The notes below the pieces were generated by a model. It worked only from the letters and a program-made list of their open reading frames with translations, made no database searches and had not been told where the DNA came from. Shown here in pieces: positions 9,608 to 18,194 of a stretch of 64,000 nucleotides of DNA (positions within the stretch are counted from its first letter, which is position 1; each line of letters opens with the position of its first letter). Position numbers and translations under genes: made by a program. The DNA is from Flavobacteriales bacterium (GTDB lineage Bacteria; Bacteroidota; Bacteroidia; Flavobacteriales_F; PHOS-HE28): contig JADKGB010000013.1 in assembly GCA_016717225.1 (NCBI GenBank), positions 1 through 64,000 of the forward strand, given 5' to 3'.

Positions 9608-10096
9608 TCACATCGTCTTGATCCCATACAACTTGCACAACCAGCCAAGATGCCCGATATGCGAGCCTTCATGCCGAATACCGTGGGTGATCACATCGCG
9701 CATGGTATCGCCGAAGGGAAGTCCCGTAATGTTCGGCCCTTCCAATTGTTCGTCGGTAAGCGTTGGCAAATGCGCCATGGTTTTCTCGTGTACGGTTTTG
9801 AACGTGTGCCAGATCTCGGAAAACGGTGGACATTCCTCTTTGGGCAGCCCAATAGAACCCAACGTGAAGTGCTTGGCCCAACTGAATTTTTCGAACGGTC
9901 CGCCCGTTGCTCGCAGGAACAAACCATTCTCGCTCGTTGCCAAATGCGCGACCAACCAGAACACCGTATTCAGTTCCTTGCCTTCGCATACGAACCGCCG
10001 ATGCACATCCACATCCTTCAGCCCGCGCAAGTAGAACAAGGTGTATTCACGCGTGCGGCCCAGCATGTGGGCAAGTACTTGGGCTTCGGTTTTCAT
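9608..10096 (-). CDS. DinB-family protein
   Basis: This is a four-helix-bundle DinB/YfiT-like protein of about 162 residues. The metal-site histidines are visible as LVAHLATSE and GIRHEGSHIGHLG, and the leading helix VLAHMLGRTREYTLFYLRGL is typical. The family includes thiol-dependent transferases and damage-induced proteins; the substrate here is unknown. The start MKTEAQ (10096) is preferred over an upstream ATG that adds ten poorly conserved residues. It is followed in the same direction by nothing closely coupled. Confidence 0.8.
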   Translation of the reverse strand: MKTEAQVLAHMLGRTREYTLFYLRGLKDVDVHRRFVCEGKELNTVFWLVAHLATSENGLFLRATGGPFEKFSWAKHFTLGSIGLPKEECPPFSEIWHTFKTVHEKTMAHLPTLTDEQLEGPNITGLPFGDTMRDVITHGIRHEGSHIGHLGWLCKLYGIKTM

Positions 10097-10174
10097 GGGC
10101 TTCGGTGTTGCCGCAAAGGAAGTCACGCAGAGTGGAAAGTCTCCTCAACTCAACTCTTGAACCTGAACTTCGAA

Positions 10175-10678
10175 CTACTTCTTGAAATCCACGAGTAGTA
10201 TGTAACGCGTGCGATCACCTCGATTCCACGCTTCATGCTCCAACGTGTCATCGAATACGAACGCTTTGCCAGGTGCCCAGTTGTGCACGGTGTCCGCTAC
10301 ACGTAGTCCGCAGTCCGTGGGAACGGTTGTCGTGATCAGCCCCAAATGACAACGCAGAACTTCGCTGGTATATCCCACATGTGGTTTGATCACCGTGCCG
10401 GGCACCAATGCCGAAAAGCCTGCGGTTACCAGGCCGGGAATTGATTCGACCAAGGCGGTGGTCCTGGGAGCGAGTTCGCAGTTGTTCCCCAACTTGTTAC
10501 CGAAGGCATGCAGCCCGAACACATCCCATTGCCCATCATACAAGCCGGTCTCGTGCCAAGGTTGGAAGGTGCTTCCATGCTGATCTTTTCCGCCGATGAT
10601 ATGGTTGAGTTCTTCAAGAACGATCTTCCAATCAGCTTCCAGTCTTGCCAGAAATGGAAATAAGGTCGGCTCGGTCAT
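10175..10678 (-). CDS. Aspartyl/asparaginyl beta-hydroxylase family protein
   Basis: At 167 residues this corresponds to the catalytic domain alone. The Fe(II)/2-oxoglutarate site is visible in TVIKPHVGYTSEVLRCHLGL (first His and the substrate-binding Arg region) and in GKAFVFDDTLEHEAWNRGD (distal His), followed by RTRYILLVDF. Family members hydroxylate Asp/Asn side chains or related substrates; no substrate can be inferred. No membrane segment is seen, so it is probably cytoplasmic. It is read away from aroC, with a 194-base intergenic region between them. Confidence 0.85.
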   Translation of the reverse strand: MTEPTLFPFLARLEADWKIVLEELNHIIGGKDQHGSTFQPWHETGLYDGQWDVFGLHAFGNKLGNNCELAPRTTALVESIPGLVTAGFSALVPGTVIKPHVGYTSEVLRCHLGLITTTVPTDCGLRVADTVHNWAPGKAFVFDDTLEHEAWNRGDRTRYILLVDFKK

Positions 10679-10845
10679 TTGTTGGGAGGCTGATTCGTTG
10701 GGACAGCGAGCTAGTACTTTTTCCCCTGCGCTCGTTATGCTTCATCAATTTCGCATTCGGTTCGCGGTTCTCAAGGATGGGTCTCTTCACCTTCGATCGT
10801 TCACTTTCTGAGCGTTCTAAGGCATGCTACCATTCCGCATAAGGG

Positions 10846-10853
10846 TAACTTCG
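10846..10853 (+). promoter_or_regulatory. Putative -7 element (TAACTTCG) for aroC
   Basis: TAACTTCG ends 19 bases before the preferred aroC ATG at 10873. It fits the TAnnTTYG pattern recurring in this window, but no convincing -33 element is seen. Confidence 0.35.
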
Positions 10854-10872
10854 ACCTCCGTTTTTGGAACGC

Positions 10873-11952
10873 ATGCCCGGCAATTCTTTCGGTTCCCTTT
10901 TCCGCCTTACCACGTTCGGTGAAAGTCACGGCGTTGCCATTGGCGGTGTGGTTGACGGCTGCCCGGCCGGGTTGAAGTTGGACCTGAACACCATTCAGCA
11001 TGAACTAGATCGCCGCAAGCCCGGAAGTACCCCATTGGGCACTTCACGCAAGGAAGCCGATACGGTCGAATTCCTGAGCGGGATCCTGGAGAACACCACG
11101 CTGGGCACGCCCATTGGTTTCCTGATCCGCAACAGTGATGCGCAAAGCGGTGACTATGATCACCTGAAAGACACCTTTCGGCCCGGTCACGCGGATCTTA
11201 CTTGGGAGCAGAAATTCGGGATCCGTGATCACCGCGGCGGTGGCAGGGCCAGTGCTCGCGAAACAGCTTGCCGGGTGGTGGGCGGTGCCATCGCGCGCCA
11301 GTTGATCGCCCATTCAGGGATAGCTGTGCACGGCTGGGTGAGCCAAGTTGGCGCAGAGCATTTGCAACGCGTGTATACGGAGATGGACCTGGCCAGCGTT
11401 TGGAGCAGCGATGTACGTTGTCCGGATGCCGCTACAGCTCTGCGAATGACCCAATTGATAGAGGACGCACGTTCAACCGGAGATACGGTTGGTGGCTGCG
11501 TGACCTGCGTTGTGAAGGGCACCCCAACAGGATTGGGCGAGCCCGTCTTCGATAAGTTGCACGCCGATCTTGGCAAGGCCATGCTCAGCGTCAATGCTGT
11601 CAAGGGCTTTCAGATCGGCAGTGGCTTCGCTGCAGCCGGGATGCGTGGATCAGAGCATAACGACGCCTATGTAGCCAGGACTGCTAGGGTGGGGACCCTG
11701 ACCAACCGTTCGGGTGGCGTTCAAGGCGGCATCAGCAATGGTGAGGATATCATCTTCGATGTAGCCTTCAAACCAGTGAGCACATTGATGCGCGACCAGT
11801 CGAGCATCGACCGAGAAGGTAAGCCTGTCATACTGGAAGGAAAAGGAAGGCACGACCCTTGCGTTGTGCCGCGCGCTGTTCCCGTTGTAGAAGCCATGGC
11901 TTGTCTTGTTATCGCTGATCATCTTTTACGACAACGAAGTTCCCGCATGTAG
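10873..11952 (+). CDS. aroC: Chorismate synthase
   Basis: AroC converts 5-enolpyruvylshikimate-3-phosphate to chorismate, the last shared step of aromatic amino-acid synthesis, using reduced FMN. The sequence has the diagnostic FGSLFRLTTFGESHG start, LDRRKPGST, the GIRDHRGGGRASARETA block, GSEHNDAYV, SGGVQGGISNGEDI and KGRHDPCVVPRAVPV. Length is about 359 residues, normal for the family. ATG at 10873 is preferred over an upstream in-frame TTG at 10864. The gene is intact, with no other shikimate gene nearby. Confidence 0.97.
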   Translation: MPGNSFGSLFRLTTFGESHGVAIGGVVDGCPAGLKLDLNTIQHELDRRKPGSTPLGTSRKEADTVEFLSGILENTTLGTPIGFLIRNSDAQSGDYDHLKDTFRPGHADLTWEQKFGIRDHRGGGRASARETACRVVGGAIARQLIAHSGIAVHGWVSQVGAEHLQRVYTEMDLASVWSSDVRCPDAATALRMTQLIEDARSTGDTVGGCVTCVVKGTPTGLGEPVFDKLHADLGKAMLSVNAVKGFQIGSGFAAAGMRGSEHNDAYVARTARVGTLTNRSGGVQGGISNGEDIIFDVAFKPVSTLMRDQSSIDREGKPVILEGKGRHDPCVVPRAVPVVEAMACLVIADHLLRQRSSRM

Positions 11953-12014
11953 CACCCAACCCACCCGCGAAGCGTTGTGCTCATCGCATTACGTGTTGCG
12001 GGTTGAACGTACCG

Positions 12015-12052
12015 AACACGCAACACGTCAACACGTCAACACGCAACCAGCC
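12015..12052 (+). repeat. Short tandem repeat (CAACACGT units) before the AsmA-like gene
   Basis: The leader contains repeated 8-9-base units (AACACGCAACACGTC, then AACACGTC, then AACACGCAAC) immediately before the ATG at 12059. It could affect spacing or RNA structure at the start; no function is demonstrated. Confidence 0.5.
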
Positions 12053-12058
12053 TTATTC

Positions 12059-14890
12059 ATGAAGTGGATCAAACGCCTGTTCGCCGCCGTCGGCATCCTG
12101 TTCTTATTGTTGATCATTGCGGCCATTCTCATCCCCATCCTGTTCAAGGACAAGATCGAGAAAGCCGTGAAAGACCAGGTGAACGCCAGTCTGAACGCCA
12201 CGGTGGATTGGGGTGAATGGGACCTGAGCATCATCAGCAGTTTTCCGAACGCCACCTTCGAGGTGAGCAAGGTGAAGGTGTGCAACCTGGCACCTTTCGA
12301 AGGGATCTGCCTGGCCGATATCGGCGAACTACAGGCGACAGTTGGGGTTATGAGCCTTTTTGGAGACAAGATCCTGATCAAGCGTGTGGCCCTTGACCAT
12401 CCGATCATCCATGTGAAGGTGTTGCCCGATGGTCGCGCGAACTACGATATCGCCAAGGCCGACAGCACCGCTGGCGAGACACCTGCCGATACCGCTGCCA
12501 GCAAATTCAACGTGCAACTGAAAGAGTATTCGATCACCGACGGCCATGTGATCTACGATGACCAAAGCCTACCCATGCTGATGGACCTCGCCGGGCTGGA
12601 CCACAGGGGCGAAGGCGATTTCACCCAGGATCTTTTCATGTTGAAGACCGTTACCCACAGCGACAGTGTGAACGTGGTCTTCGATGGCGTGAAGTACTTG
12701 ATGAACGCCGTGGCCGACATCAAGGCCGATCTGGACATGGATATGCCGCACATGAAGTTCACTTTCAAGGAGAACGAAGCCACGGTGAACCAATTGGTGC
12801 TCGGCTTTGATGGATGGCTCGCCATGCCCACGGACGATATCGCCATGGACATCAAGTGGAATACGAAGAAGACGGATTTCGGAACCTTGCTTTCCCTCGT
12901 GCCGGCTGAATTCGCGAGCAATTTGAAAGGTGTTGACATGACAGGTAAGGCGGCGTTCAATGGTTATGTGAAGGGCACTTACAATGAGAAGCAAATGCCG
13001 GGCTTCGGTGTCACGATCGGTGTGGACAACGGACGCTTCAAATACCCAGACCTACCCGCCAGCGTGGACAACATCTATGTGGATTGCAACATCACCAGCC
13101 CCGAAGGGAAGGATATGGACGGTATGGTGGTGGATCTGAAGCGCTTTGCCTTGAAGATGGCCGGAAATCCGGTTGAAGCTCGCATGCACCTCTCTACGCC
13201 GATAAGTGATCCCAATGTGGATGCCGCGCTAAAAGCGAACCTCGATCTGGCCAGCGTGAAAAAGGTGGTGCCGATGGGCAAGGACAACCTGCAAGGGATC
13301 CTGAACGCCGACGTGACCATGGCCGGTCGCATGAGCGCTGTCGATAAGCAGCAGTACGACAAGTTCAAGGCTGCTGGAACGCTGCAATTGAAGGGCATGA
13401 ACTACAAAACCGATTCACTGCCTTACGGCATCGGCATCACGGACCTGCTCTTCCAATTCAGTCCGCAGTTCCTGCAGCTCACCAATTATGACGGTACCGT
13501 AGGCGGCAGTGATCTGCATGCGAGCGGCCGAGTTGACAACTACCTCGCGTGGTGGTTGAAGGACAGCACGCTCACCGGAAATTTCAATGTGAGCAGCAAC
13601 AAATTCGACCTCAACGAATTGATGGGTCCGCAAGAAACAGCGACCACTTCAATAGCAGCAGATAGCACCCCGCTCAGCGTGATCGAAGTGCCCAAGAACA
13701 TCGACTTCCGCATGACGGCCACGGTGAAAGAGGTTATCTACGACAAGATGAAACTGGAGAACTGCAAAGGCGGATTGCATGTGCATGATCAGCGCGTGGA
13801 GATGAAGGATATCTTCTTCAACCTCTTCAACGGCAGCGCCACCATGAACGGTGCATACGAAACGAAGAACCCAGCGAAACCCACTATCAACTTCGATTAC
13901 GACGTGAAGGATTTCGATATCGAGCAAACGGTATTGTACATGGAAACCGTGCAGAAAATGGCACCCATCGCCAAGAACTGCAAAGGAGCGTTCAGCACCG
14001 ATCTGAAAATGCGCGCTGATCTGGACCAACACATGATGCCTGTGATGCAGTCGCTCACCGGGAACGGTAGCTTGAAGACGAAGAGCGTGAAACTGGTGGG
14101 CGTAAAGGTCCTGGAAGAGGTGAACAAATACCTGAAGAACAAGAACCTGGACAACCCCACGCTTCAGGATGTGAACTTCTCGTATGAGTTCAAGGACGGC
14201 AAAATGTACACCAAGAAGTTCCCGGTGAAACTTGACAAAGTGAAGGCGGAGGTGGAAGGCTGGACGGCGTTCGCGGATCAGTCCATCGAATACATGTTGA
14301 CGGCCAAAGTTCCCACGGAGATGTTCGGTGCGGGAGCCAATCAGGCTGTTGCCGGATTGCTCGGTAAAGCAGGCGGTGCACTGGGAACGAACATTGAACT
14401 ACCCAAGGAGATCGATATGTCCGGAAAGATCACTGGAACGGTTATGAAGCCGGTGTTCAAACCTGTTTTCGGAGGTGGCGGCGCCAACTTGAAAGAGACG
14501 GTGGTTGCGGCGGCGAAGGAGGAGTTGAACAACCAGATCAGCAAGGTGAAGGAAGAGGCGATAGCCAAGGCAAAAGCCGAACGGGATCGCTTGATCGCCG
14601 AGGCTGAAAAGCAAACGGCCGATGCCAAGGCTCGAGCGCGTTCGGAAGCAGCCAATGTTAAGGCACAAGCCTACAAAGCTGCCGACGATCAGCTTGCACA
14701 GGTGAAGGATCCCTTCGGTAAAATGGCTGCAAAAATCGTCGCCGATAAGTTGAAGAAGGAGGCCGACAAAAAAGAGCAACAGTTCATTGCTGAAGCGGAC
14801 AAGAAGGCTGACGGCTTGGTTGGGCTCGCGCGCCAGAAGGGCGATGATCTGGTGAAAAAGGCCGAGGAAACGAATACCACGGTGAAGTAG
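12059..14890 (+). CDS. AsmA-like inner-membrane/periplasmic protein
   Basis: This protein of about 943 residues has one N-terminal membrane anchor (LFAAVGILFLLLIIAAILIPILF), then a long beta-rich periplasmic region typical of AsmA-like proteins: VDWGEWDLSIISSFPNATFE near residue 45, repeated LD/GxxHASG-type strands, and a conserved late region LTGNGSLKTKSVKLVGVKV. Related proteins are proposed to bridge the envelope and move phospholipids. Residues from about 820 form a Lys/Ala/Glu-rich coiled coil (AEKQTADAKARARSEAANV), unusual as a tail. The ATG at 12059 is chosen because it begins the anchor. The next gene starts 2 bases after the stop. Confidence 0.85.
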   Translation: MKWIKRLFAAVGILFLLLIIAAILIPILFKDKIEKAVKDQVNASLNATVDWGEWDLSIISSFPNATFEVSKVKVCNLAPFEGICLADIGELQATVGVMSLFGDKILIKRVALDHPIIHVKVLPDGRANYDIAKADSTAGETPADTAASKFNVQLKEYSITDGHVIYDDQSLPMLMDLAGLDHRGEGDFTQDLFMLKTVTHSDSVNVVFDGVKYLMNAVADIKADLDMDMPHMKFTFKENEATVNQLVLGFDGWLAMPTDDIAMDIKWNTKKTDFGTLLSLVPAEFASNLKGVDMTGKAAFNGYVKGTYNEKQMPGFGVTIGVDNGRFKYPDLPASVDNIYVDCNITSPEGKDMDGMVVDLKRFALKMAGNPVEARMHLSTPISDPNVDAALKANLDLASVKKVVPMGKDNLQGILNADVTMAGRMSAVDKQQYDKFKAAGTLQLKGMNYKTDSLPYGIGITDLLFQFSPQFLQLTNYDGTVGGSDLHASGRVDNYLAWWLKDSTLTGNFNVSSNKFDLNELMGPQETATTSIAADSTPLSVIEVPKNIDFRMTATVKEVIYDKMKLENCKGGLHVHDQRVEMKDIFFNLFNGSATMNGAYETKNPAKPTINFDYDVKDFDIEQTVLYMETVQKMAPIAKNCKGAFSTDLKMRADLDQHMMPVMQSLTGNGSLKTKSVKLVGVKVLEEVNKYLKNKNLDNPTLQDVNFSYEFKDGKMYTKKFPVKLDKVKAEVEGWTAFADQSIEYMLTAKVPTEMFGAGANQAVAGLLGKAGGALGTNIELPKEIDMSGKITGTVMKPVFKPVFGGGGANLKETVVAAAKEELNNQISKVKEEAIAKAKAERDRLIAEAEKQTADAKARARSEAANVKAQAYKAADDQLAQVKDPFGKMAAKIVADKLKKEADKKEQQFIAEADKKADGLVGLARQKGDDLVKKAEETNTTVK

Positions 14891-14892
14891 GG

Positions 14893-17085
14893 ATGCGCAT
14901 TTTTTCACCTTGGCGAACGCTGAGGTTTCTCGCTCGAGTTGCAAGCATGGATCAGAGGGTCAGAACATTGAATGGTCAATTGATGGATCACTTTTCACGT
15001 GCGATCGAGCGAGCCACAGATACCCGTCGCGTCTTAAACCGCATTCTGGTTCCGGCCTTTTCATTGCTCGTTTCCTTCGGCAGCCAAGCCCAGGATGAAC
15101 CAGTTGGTCCCTGCGACAAACCTTTCGACAAGAAGATCTTGAAGCTGTTGGCTGAAGCGGCCAAGGAGAAGAATCCAACAGAGAGGCACAGGATCCTGAA
15201 AAGCACCCAGGAGATCGATCCATCATGTACAGAGTGCCTCTTTCAATTGGGTATGAGCGCCTTCGGAAGGGCGAATGCTGGAGCGGGGAGTTTTGATGCC
15301 GCGATCAAATACTTGGAAGAGGTCAAGGCCCAATGCCCGGACTATCACAGCGATCTCTATTTCGCGCTGGGCATGATGTACTATGGCAAGGACGAATTTC
15401 CGGGGAGTGCGCAGGCCCTGCAGAAGTTCTTGAAGTTCCCGACGGATGATGCCACCAAGTTCGGTGCGGACATCGATGCCAAGATCGCGGATGCCGAAAA
15501 GTTGATGCCCGAACTTGCGTTTTATGCCGAATTCTACAAGGATCAACGGCCATTCACCCCAAGTGTCATGCGCGGTGTGAGTACGGGTGCCGATGAGTAC
15601 CTCCCGATGTTCTCGCCGGACAATGAGCTGCTCTTCTTCACACGTGTAACGAAGAAGCAAGCAAAAGGCGATTTCGTAACGATCGACATCGAAGAACTTA
15701 CCGAGAGCCGACGCACTGACATCAAACTGGATTTTGACAAAGGAGCCCCACTGCCGAAGCCGTTCAATATGGGCGATAATTACGGCGGGGTAACCGTGAG
15801 TATGAACAACAAGGAAGTCTTCGTGACCATTTGCCGGCCGGTTAGCAAGGACTACAAGAACTGCGACATCTTCCGGTCGCACTTCGATACGAATGTGGAC
15901 TTTGAGACAGGCAAACAAACATTCGAATGGACTGAACCGACGAACCTTGGACCCAACATCAATACCGAGGACGGTTGGGAAAGCCAGCCTACGCTTAGCG
16001 CCGATGGGAAGACGCTGTTTTTCGCGGCAGCGCGCCCTGGGCTGAAGGGTATCGACATCATGCAAAGCACCCGGGACGACAAGGGTGAATGGGGTGTTGC
16101 CAAGCCCATGCCTGCGCCGATCAATACCGCTGGTGATGAGAAGGCTCCCTTCCTCCATAGCGATAGCCACACGTTGTATTTCGCCGCTCGTCCGCCCAAG
16201 GATGACAACGGCAAGGAGGATCTTTCACGTGGACATCGTGGTATCGGTGGTTACGATGTGTTCTACAGCCACCTCGATGACAATGGTGTATGGACTGCGC
16301 CAAAGAACATCGGGCATCCGATCAACACTGCGCAAGATGATCACGGACTTATCGTGAGCGCGGATGGGCGCATGGCTTACTTCGGAAGTAGCCGGTTCAA
16401 GGGTGCCGGTGGTTTGGATATCTATGGATTCGAACTGCCCAAAGAGGCGCGACCAGAAGACATTTTGATCGTGAAGGGTGAGGTGAAGAATGATGAAGGC
16501 CAGCCGGTACTTGATGCCGAAGTCACCATCACCTACATGGACACACGCAAGACCGAAGTCATCAAAGTGGATGGGACCAACGGCAAGTATGTGACCGTGG
16601 TGAAATTGAAGCCCGGTGCGGATGTGATCATGACCGTGAAGAAAAGTGACCACGTGTTCGACAGCCGCTCGTTCACGGCGGAAGACACCACACGCGGTGG
16701 CGTGGCCGCTGTGGAAATGAAGTTGAGCAAGATCGAGGTGGGCAGGAGCTACAAAATGACGGATATCCGCTATGCGACCAATAGTGCGGATATCACCAAG
16801 AGCAGCGAGTACATCCTGGATGAGCTTATCAGCTTCCTGAAAGACAATCAGCTTGTGCAGATCGAGGTGCAGGGCCACACGGACAATGTGGGCTCGTTGG
16901 AAGACAACATGGCGCTCAGTCACGATCGCTCGTTCACGGTGCGTTCCTATTTGGAGGCACACGGCATCAAAGGCTCACGCCTTACGAGCAAGGGTTACGG
17001 CCCAACCCAGCCGGTCGCGAGCAACGAGACTTCCATTGGGCGGGCCCAGAACAGGCGCACCACGTTCGTGATAAAAGCGAAGTAA
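14893..17085 (+). CDS. TPR - PD40 propeller - CRD - OmpA protein, PorE-like
   Basis: Domains in order: a hydrophobic leader ending in FGSQAQ (about residue 65), TPR-like helices (about 85-215; CTECLFQLGMSAFGRA, YFALGMMYYGKDEFPGSAQAL), a PD40-type propeller (about 230-520; MFSPDNELLFFTRV, PTLSADGKTLFFAA), a carboxypeptidase-regulatory-like domain (about 530-610; VKGEVKNDEGQPVLDAEVT) and an OmpA peptidoglycan-binding domain (about 625-730; VQGHTDNVGS, RAQNRRTTFVI). This is the architecture of PorE, a type IX secretion component tied to peptidoglycan, but many Bacteroidota paralogues share it. It probably sits in the outer membrane and is likely cotranscribed with the AsmA-like gene. A later ATG at 14983 is an alternative start. 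Confidence 0.8.
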   Translation: MRIFSPWRTLRFLARVASMDQRVRTLNGQLMDHFSRAIERATDTRRVLNRILVPAFSLLVSFGSQAQDEPVGPCDKPFDKKILKLLAEAAKEKNPTERHRILKSTQEIDPSCTECLFQLGMSAFGRANAGAGSFDAAIKYLEEVKAQCPDYHSDLYFALGMMYYGKDEFPGSAQALQKFLKFPTDDATKFGADIDAKIADAEKLMPELAFYAEFYKDQRPFTPSVMRGVSTGADEYLPMFSPDNELLFFTRVTKKQAKGDFVTIDIEELTESRRTDIKLDFDKGAPLPKPFNMGDNYGGVTVSMNNKEVFVTICRPVSKDYKNCDIFRSHFDTNVDFETGKQTFEWTEPTNLGPNINTEDGWESQPTLSADGKTLFFAAARPGLKGIDIMQSTRDDKGEWGVAKPMPAPINTAGDEKAPFLHSDSHTLYFAARPPKDDNGKEDLSRGHRGIGGYDVFYSHLDDNGVWTAPKNIGHPINTAQDDHGLIVSADGRMAYFGSSRFKGAGGLDIYGFELPKEARPEDILIVKGEVKNDEGQPVLDAEVTITYMDTRKTEVIKVDGTNGKYVTVVKLKPGADVIMTVKKSDHVFDSRSFTAEDTTRGGVAAVEMKLSKIEVGRSYKMTDIRYATNSADITKSSEYILDELISFLKDNQLVQIEVQGHTDNVGSLEDNMALSHDRSFTVRSYLEAHGIKGSRLTSKGYGPTQPVASNETSIGRAQNRRTTFVIKAK

Positions 17086-17114
17086 TACCAGTTAGAAATT
17101 CAGAAGCACCCATT

Positions 17115-17181
17115 GGTTTTTCCCCTCCTGCGATGCCGCCACAGCGGCTCGTACAGCTCAAGGAGGGGTAGGGGTGGTTTC
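17115..17181. repeat. GC-rich imperfect palindromic repeat, copy 1
   Basis: The element begins TTTTCCCCTCCTG and ends AAGGAGGGG, then TGGTTTC, with a different sequence in the middle. The arms are near inverse complements. A second copy in the same orientation lies at 18105-18167, on the other side of the terC-like gene. Confidence 0.75.
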
Positions 17182-17267
17182 CGATCGGATGTATGCGTAC
17201 TTCGAAATGGTATGACACGGGCTCTAGCCGATGATGTCAACCTTTACAGGCTGAAAGCCCATTTCCC

Positions 17268-18032
17268 TCATTCCCCGTCCAACCGCCGTTGGTTCTTCCG
17301 CATGCGTAGGTTCAGGATCTCCACTCCTACGCTGAAGAACATGGCAGCGTACACGTAGTTCTTGATGTTGTAGTCGTGCACGATCGCGGGGGCAACACCG
17401 TCCAGCAACAGAACAAGGCCAACGATGAACAGGAACACCAGAGCAAGCACCTTCACGGTTGGCTGTTTGTTCACGAAGTCGCTGATCAGGTCGCTGGCCA
17501 CGAGCATGATCAATACGGCTACGATCACCGCCAATACCATGATCAGGATCTCGTTGCTCATGCCCACGGCGGTGATCACGCTGTCCAACGAGAACACGAT
17601 GTCGATCAGGATGATCTGGATCACTACCATCCCAAGGGATGCGGAACCCTTCTTGTTGCCCTCTTGTTGATCGGTCAGCTCAATTGTCTGGCGGATCTCG
17701 CTGGCCGATTTCCAGAGCAAGTACACCCCGCCGAGGATCAGAACCAAACCACGTCCGGTTATAGGAAAGGAGCCCAGGTTGAACATCGGGACAACCAATC
17801 GGCTGATCCAGGTGATGGTCAGCAAAAGCAGCACCCGTGTGATCATGGCCAGGCCCAAGCCCAGCCGGCGGCCTTTGCGCTGCTGGTTCGTGGGCAGCTC
17901 TCCGCTGAGGATACTGATGATGATGATGTTGTCGATGCCCAACACGATCTCCAACAACGTGAGCGTGAGCAGTTGAACCCAGCCATGCGCCGTGAGGAAT
18001 ACTGAAAGGTCCAGTTGGTCGAAGGATATCAT
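17268..18032 (-). CDS. TerC-family integral membrane protein
   Basis: Seven or so hydrophobic segments and the two family signatures are visible: LEIVLGIDNIIIISIL near residue 30 and DIVFSLDSVITAVGMSN near residue 150, whose Asp residues are proposed metal-ion ligands. Length is about 254 residues. TerC/Alx relatives handle metal ions, including Mn export alongside protein secretion; tellurite resistance cannot be concluded, since no other ter genes are adjacent. Start MISFDQ (18032) is preferred. Palindromic repeats flank it on both sides. Confidence 0.9.
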   Translation of the reverse strand: MISFDQLDLSVFLTAHGWVQLLTLTLLEIVLGIDNIIIISILSGELPTNQQRKGRRLGLGLAMITRVLLLLTITWISRLVVPMFNLGSFPITGRGLVLILGGVYLLWKSASEIRQTIELTDQQEGNKKGSASLGMVVIQIILIDIVFSLDSVITAVGMSNEILIMVLAVIVAVLIMLVASDLISDFVNKQPTVKVLALVFLFIVGLVLLLDGVAPAIVHDYNIKNYVYAAMFFSVGVEILNLRMRKNQRRLDGE

Positions 18033-18104
18033 AATTCGCCGCGAAGAAAGCCATCGCACCCATTAGGTCCTCTTCAAAGCGAATTTCGTTCCGCGCATGC
18101 CATG

Positions 18105-18167
18105 GGTTTTCCCCTCCTGCCGATCGATCGTTCGATCGGCAATGCAAGGAGGGGTGGGGGTGGTTTC
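18105..18167. repeat. GC-rich imperfect palindromic repeat, copy 2
   Basis: It has the same ends as copy 1 (TTTTCCCCTCCTG and AAGGAGGGG) but a different centre, itself a hairpin: GCCGATCGAT pairs with TTCGATCGGC. The arms are conserved and the loop has changed, as in REP/MITE-like elements. Confidence 0.75.
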
Positions 18168-18194
18168 GAATTGTTTACGAACTTATCGGCGATC

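Noticed and set aside
11906..12058. 51-residue N-terminal extension of the AsmA-like protein
   Set aside because: It overlaps the 3' end of aroC and a tandem repeat, and places the membrane anchor internally; ATG at 12059 is better.
15223..16170. 315-residue minus-strand frame
   Set aside because: Antisense to the propeller section of the PorE-like gene; no domain or signal.
17268..18032. Tellurite-resistance island
   Set aside because: Only one TerC-family gene is present; the TerB-like domain at 37877 belongs to a J-domain protein, and no terD/terZ-type genes are visible.
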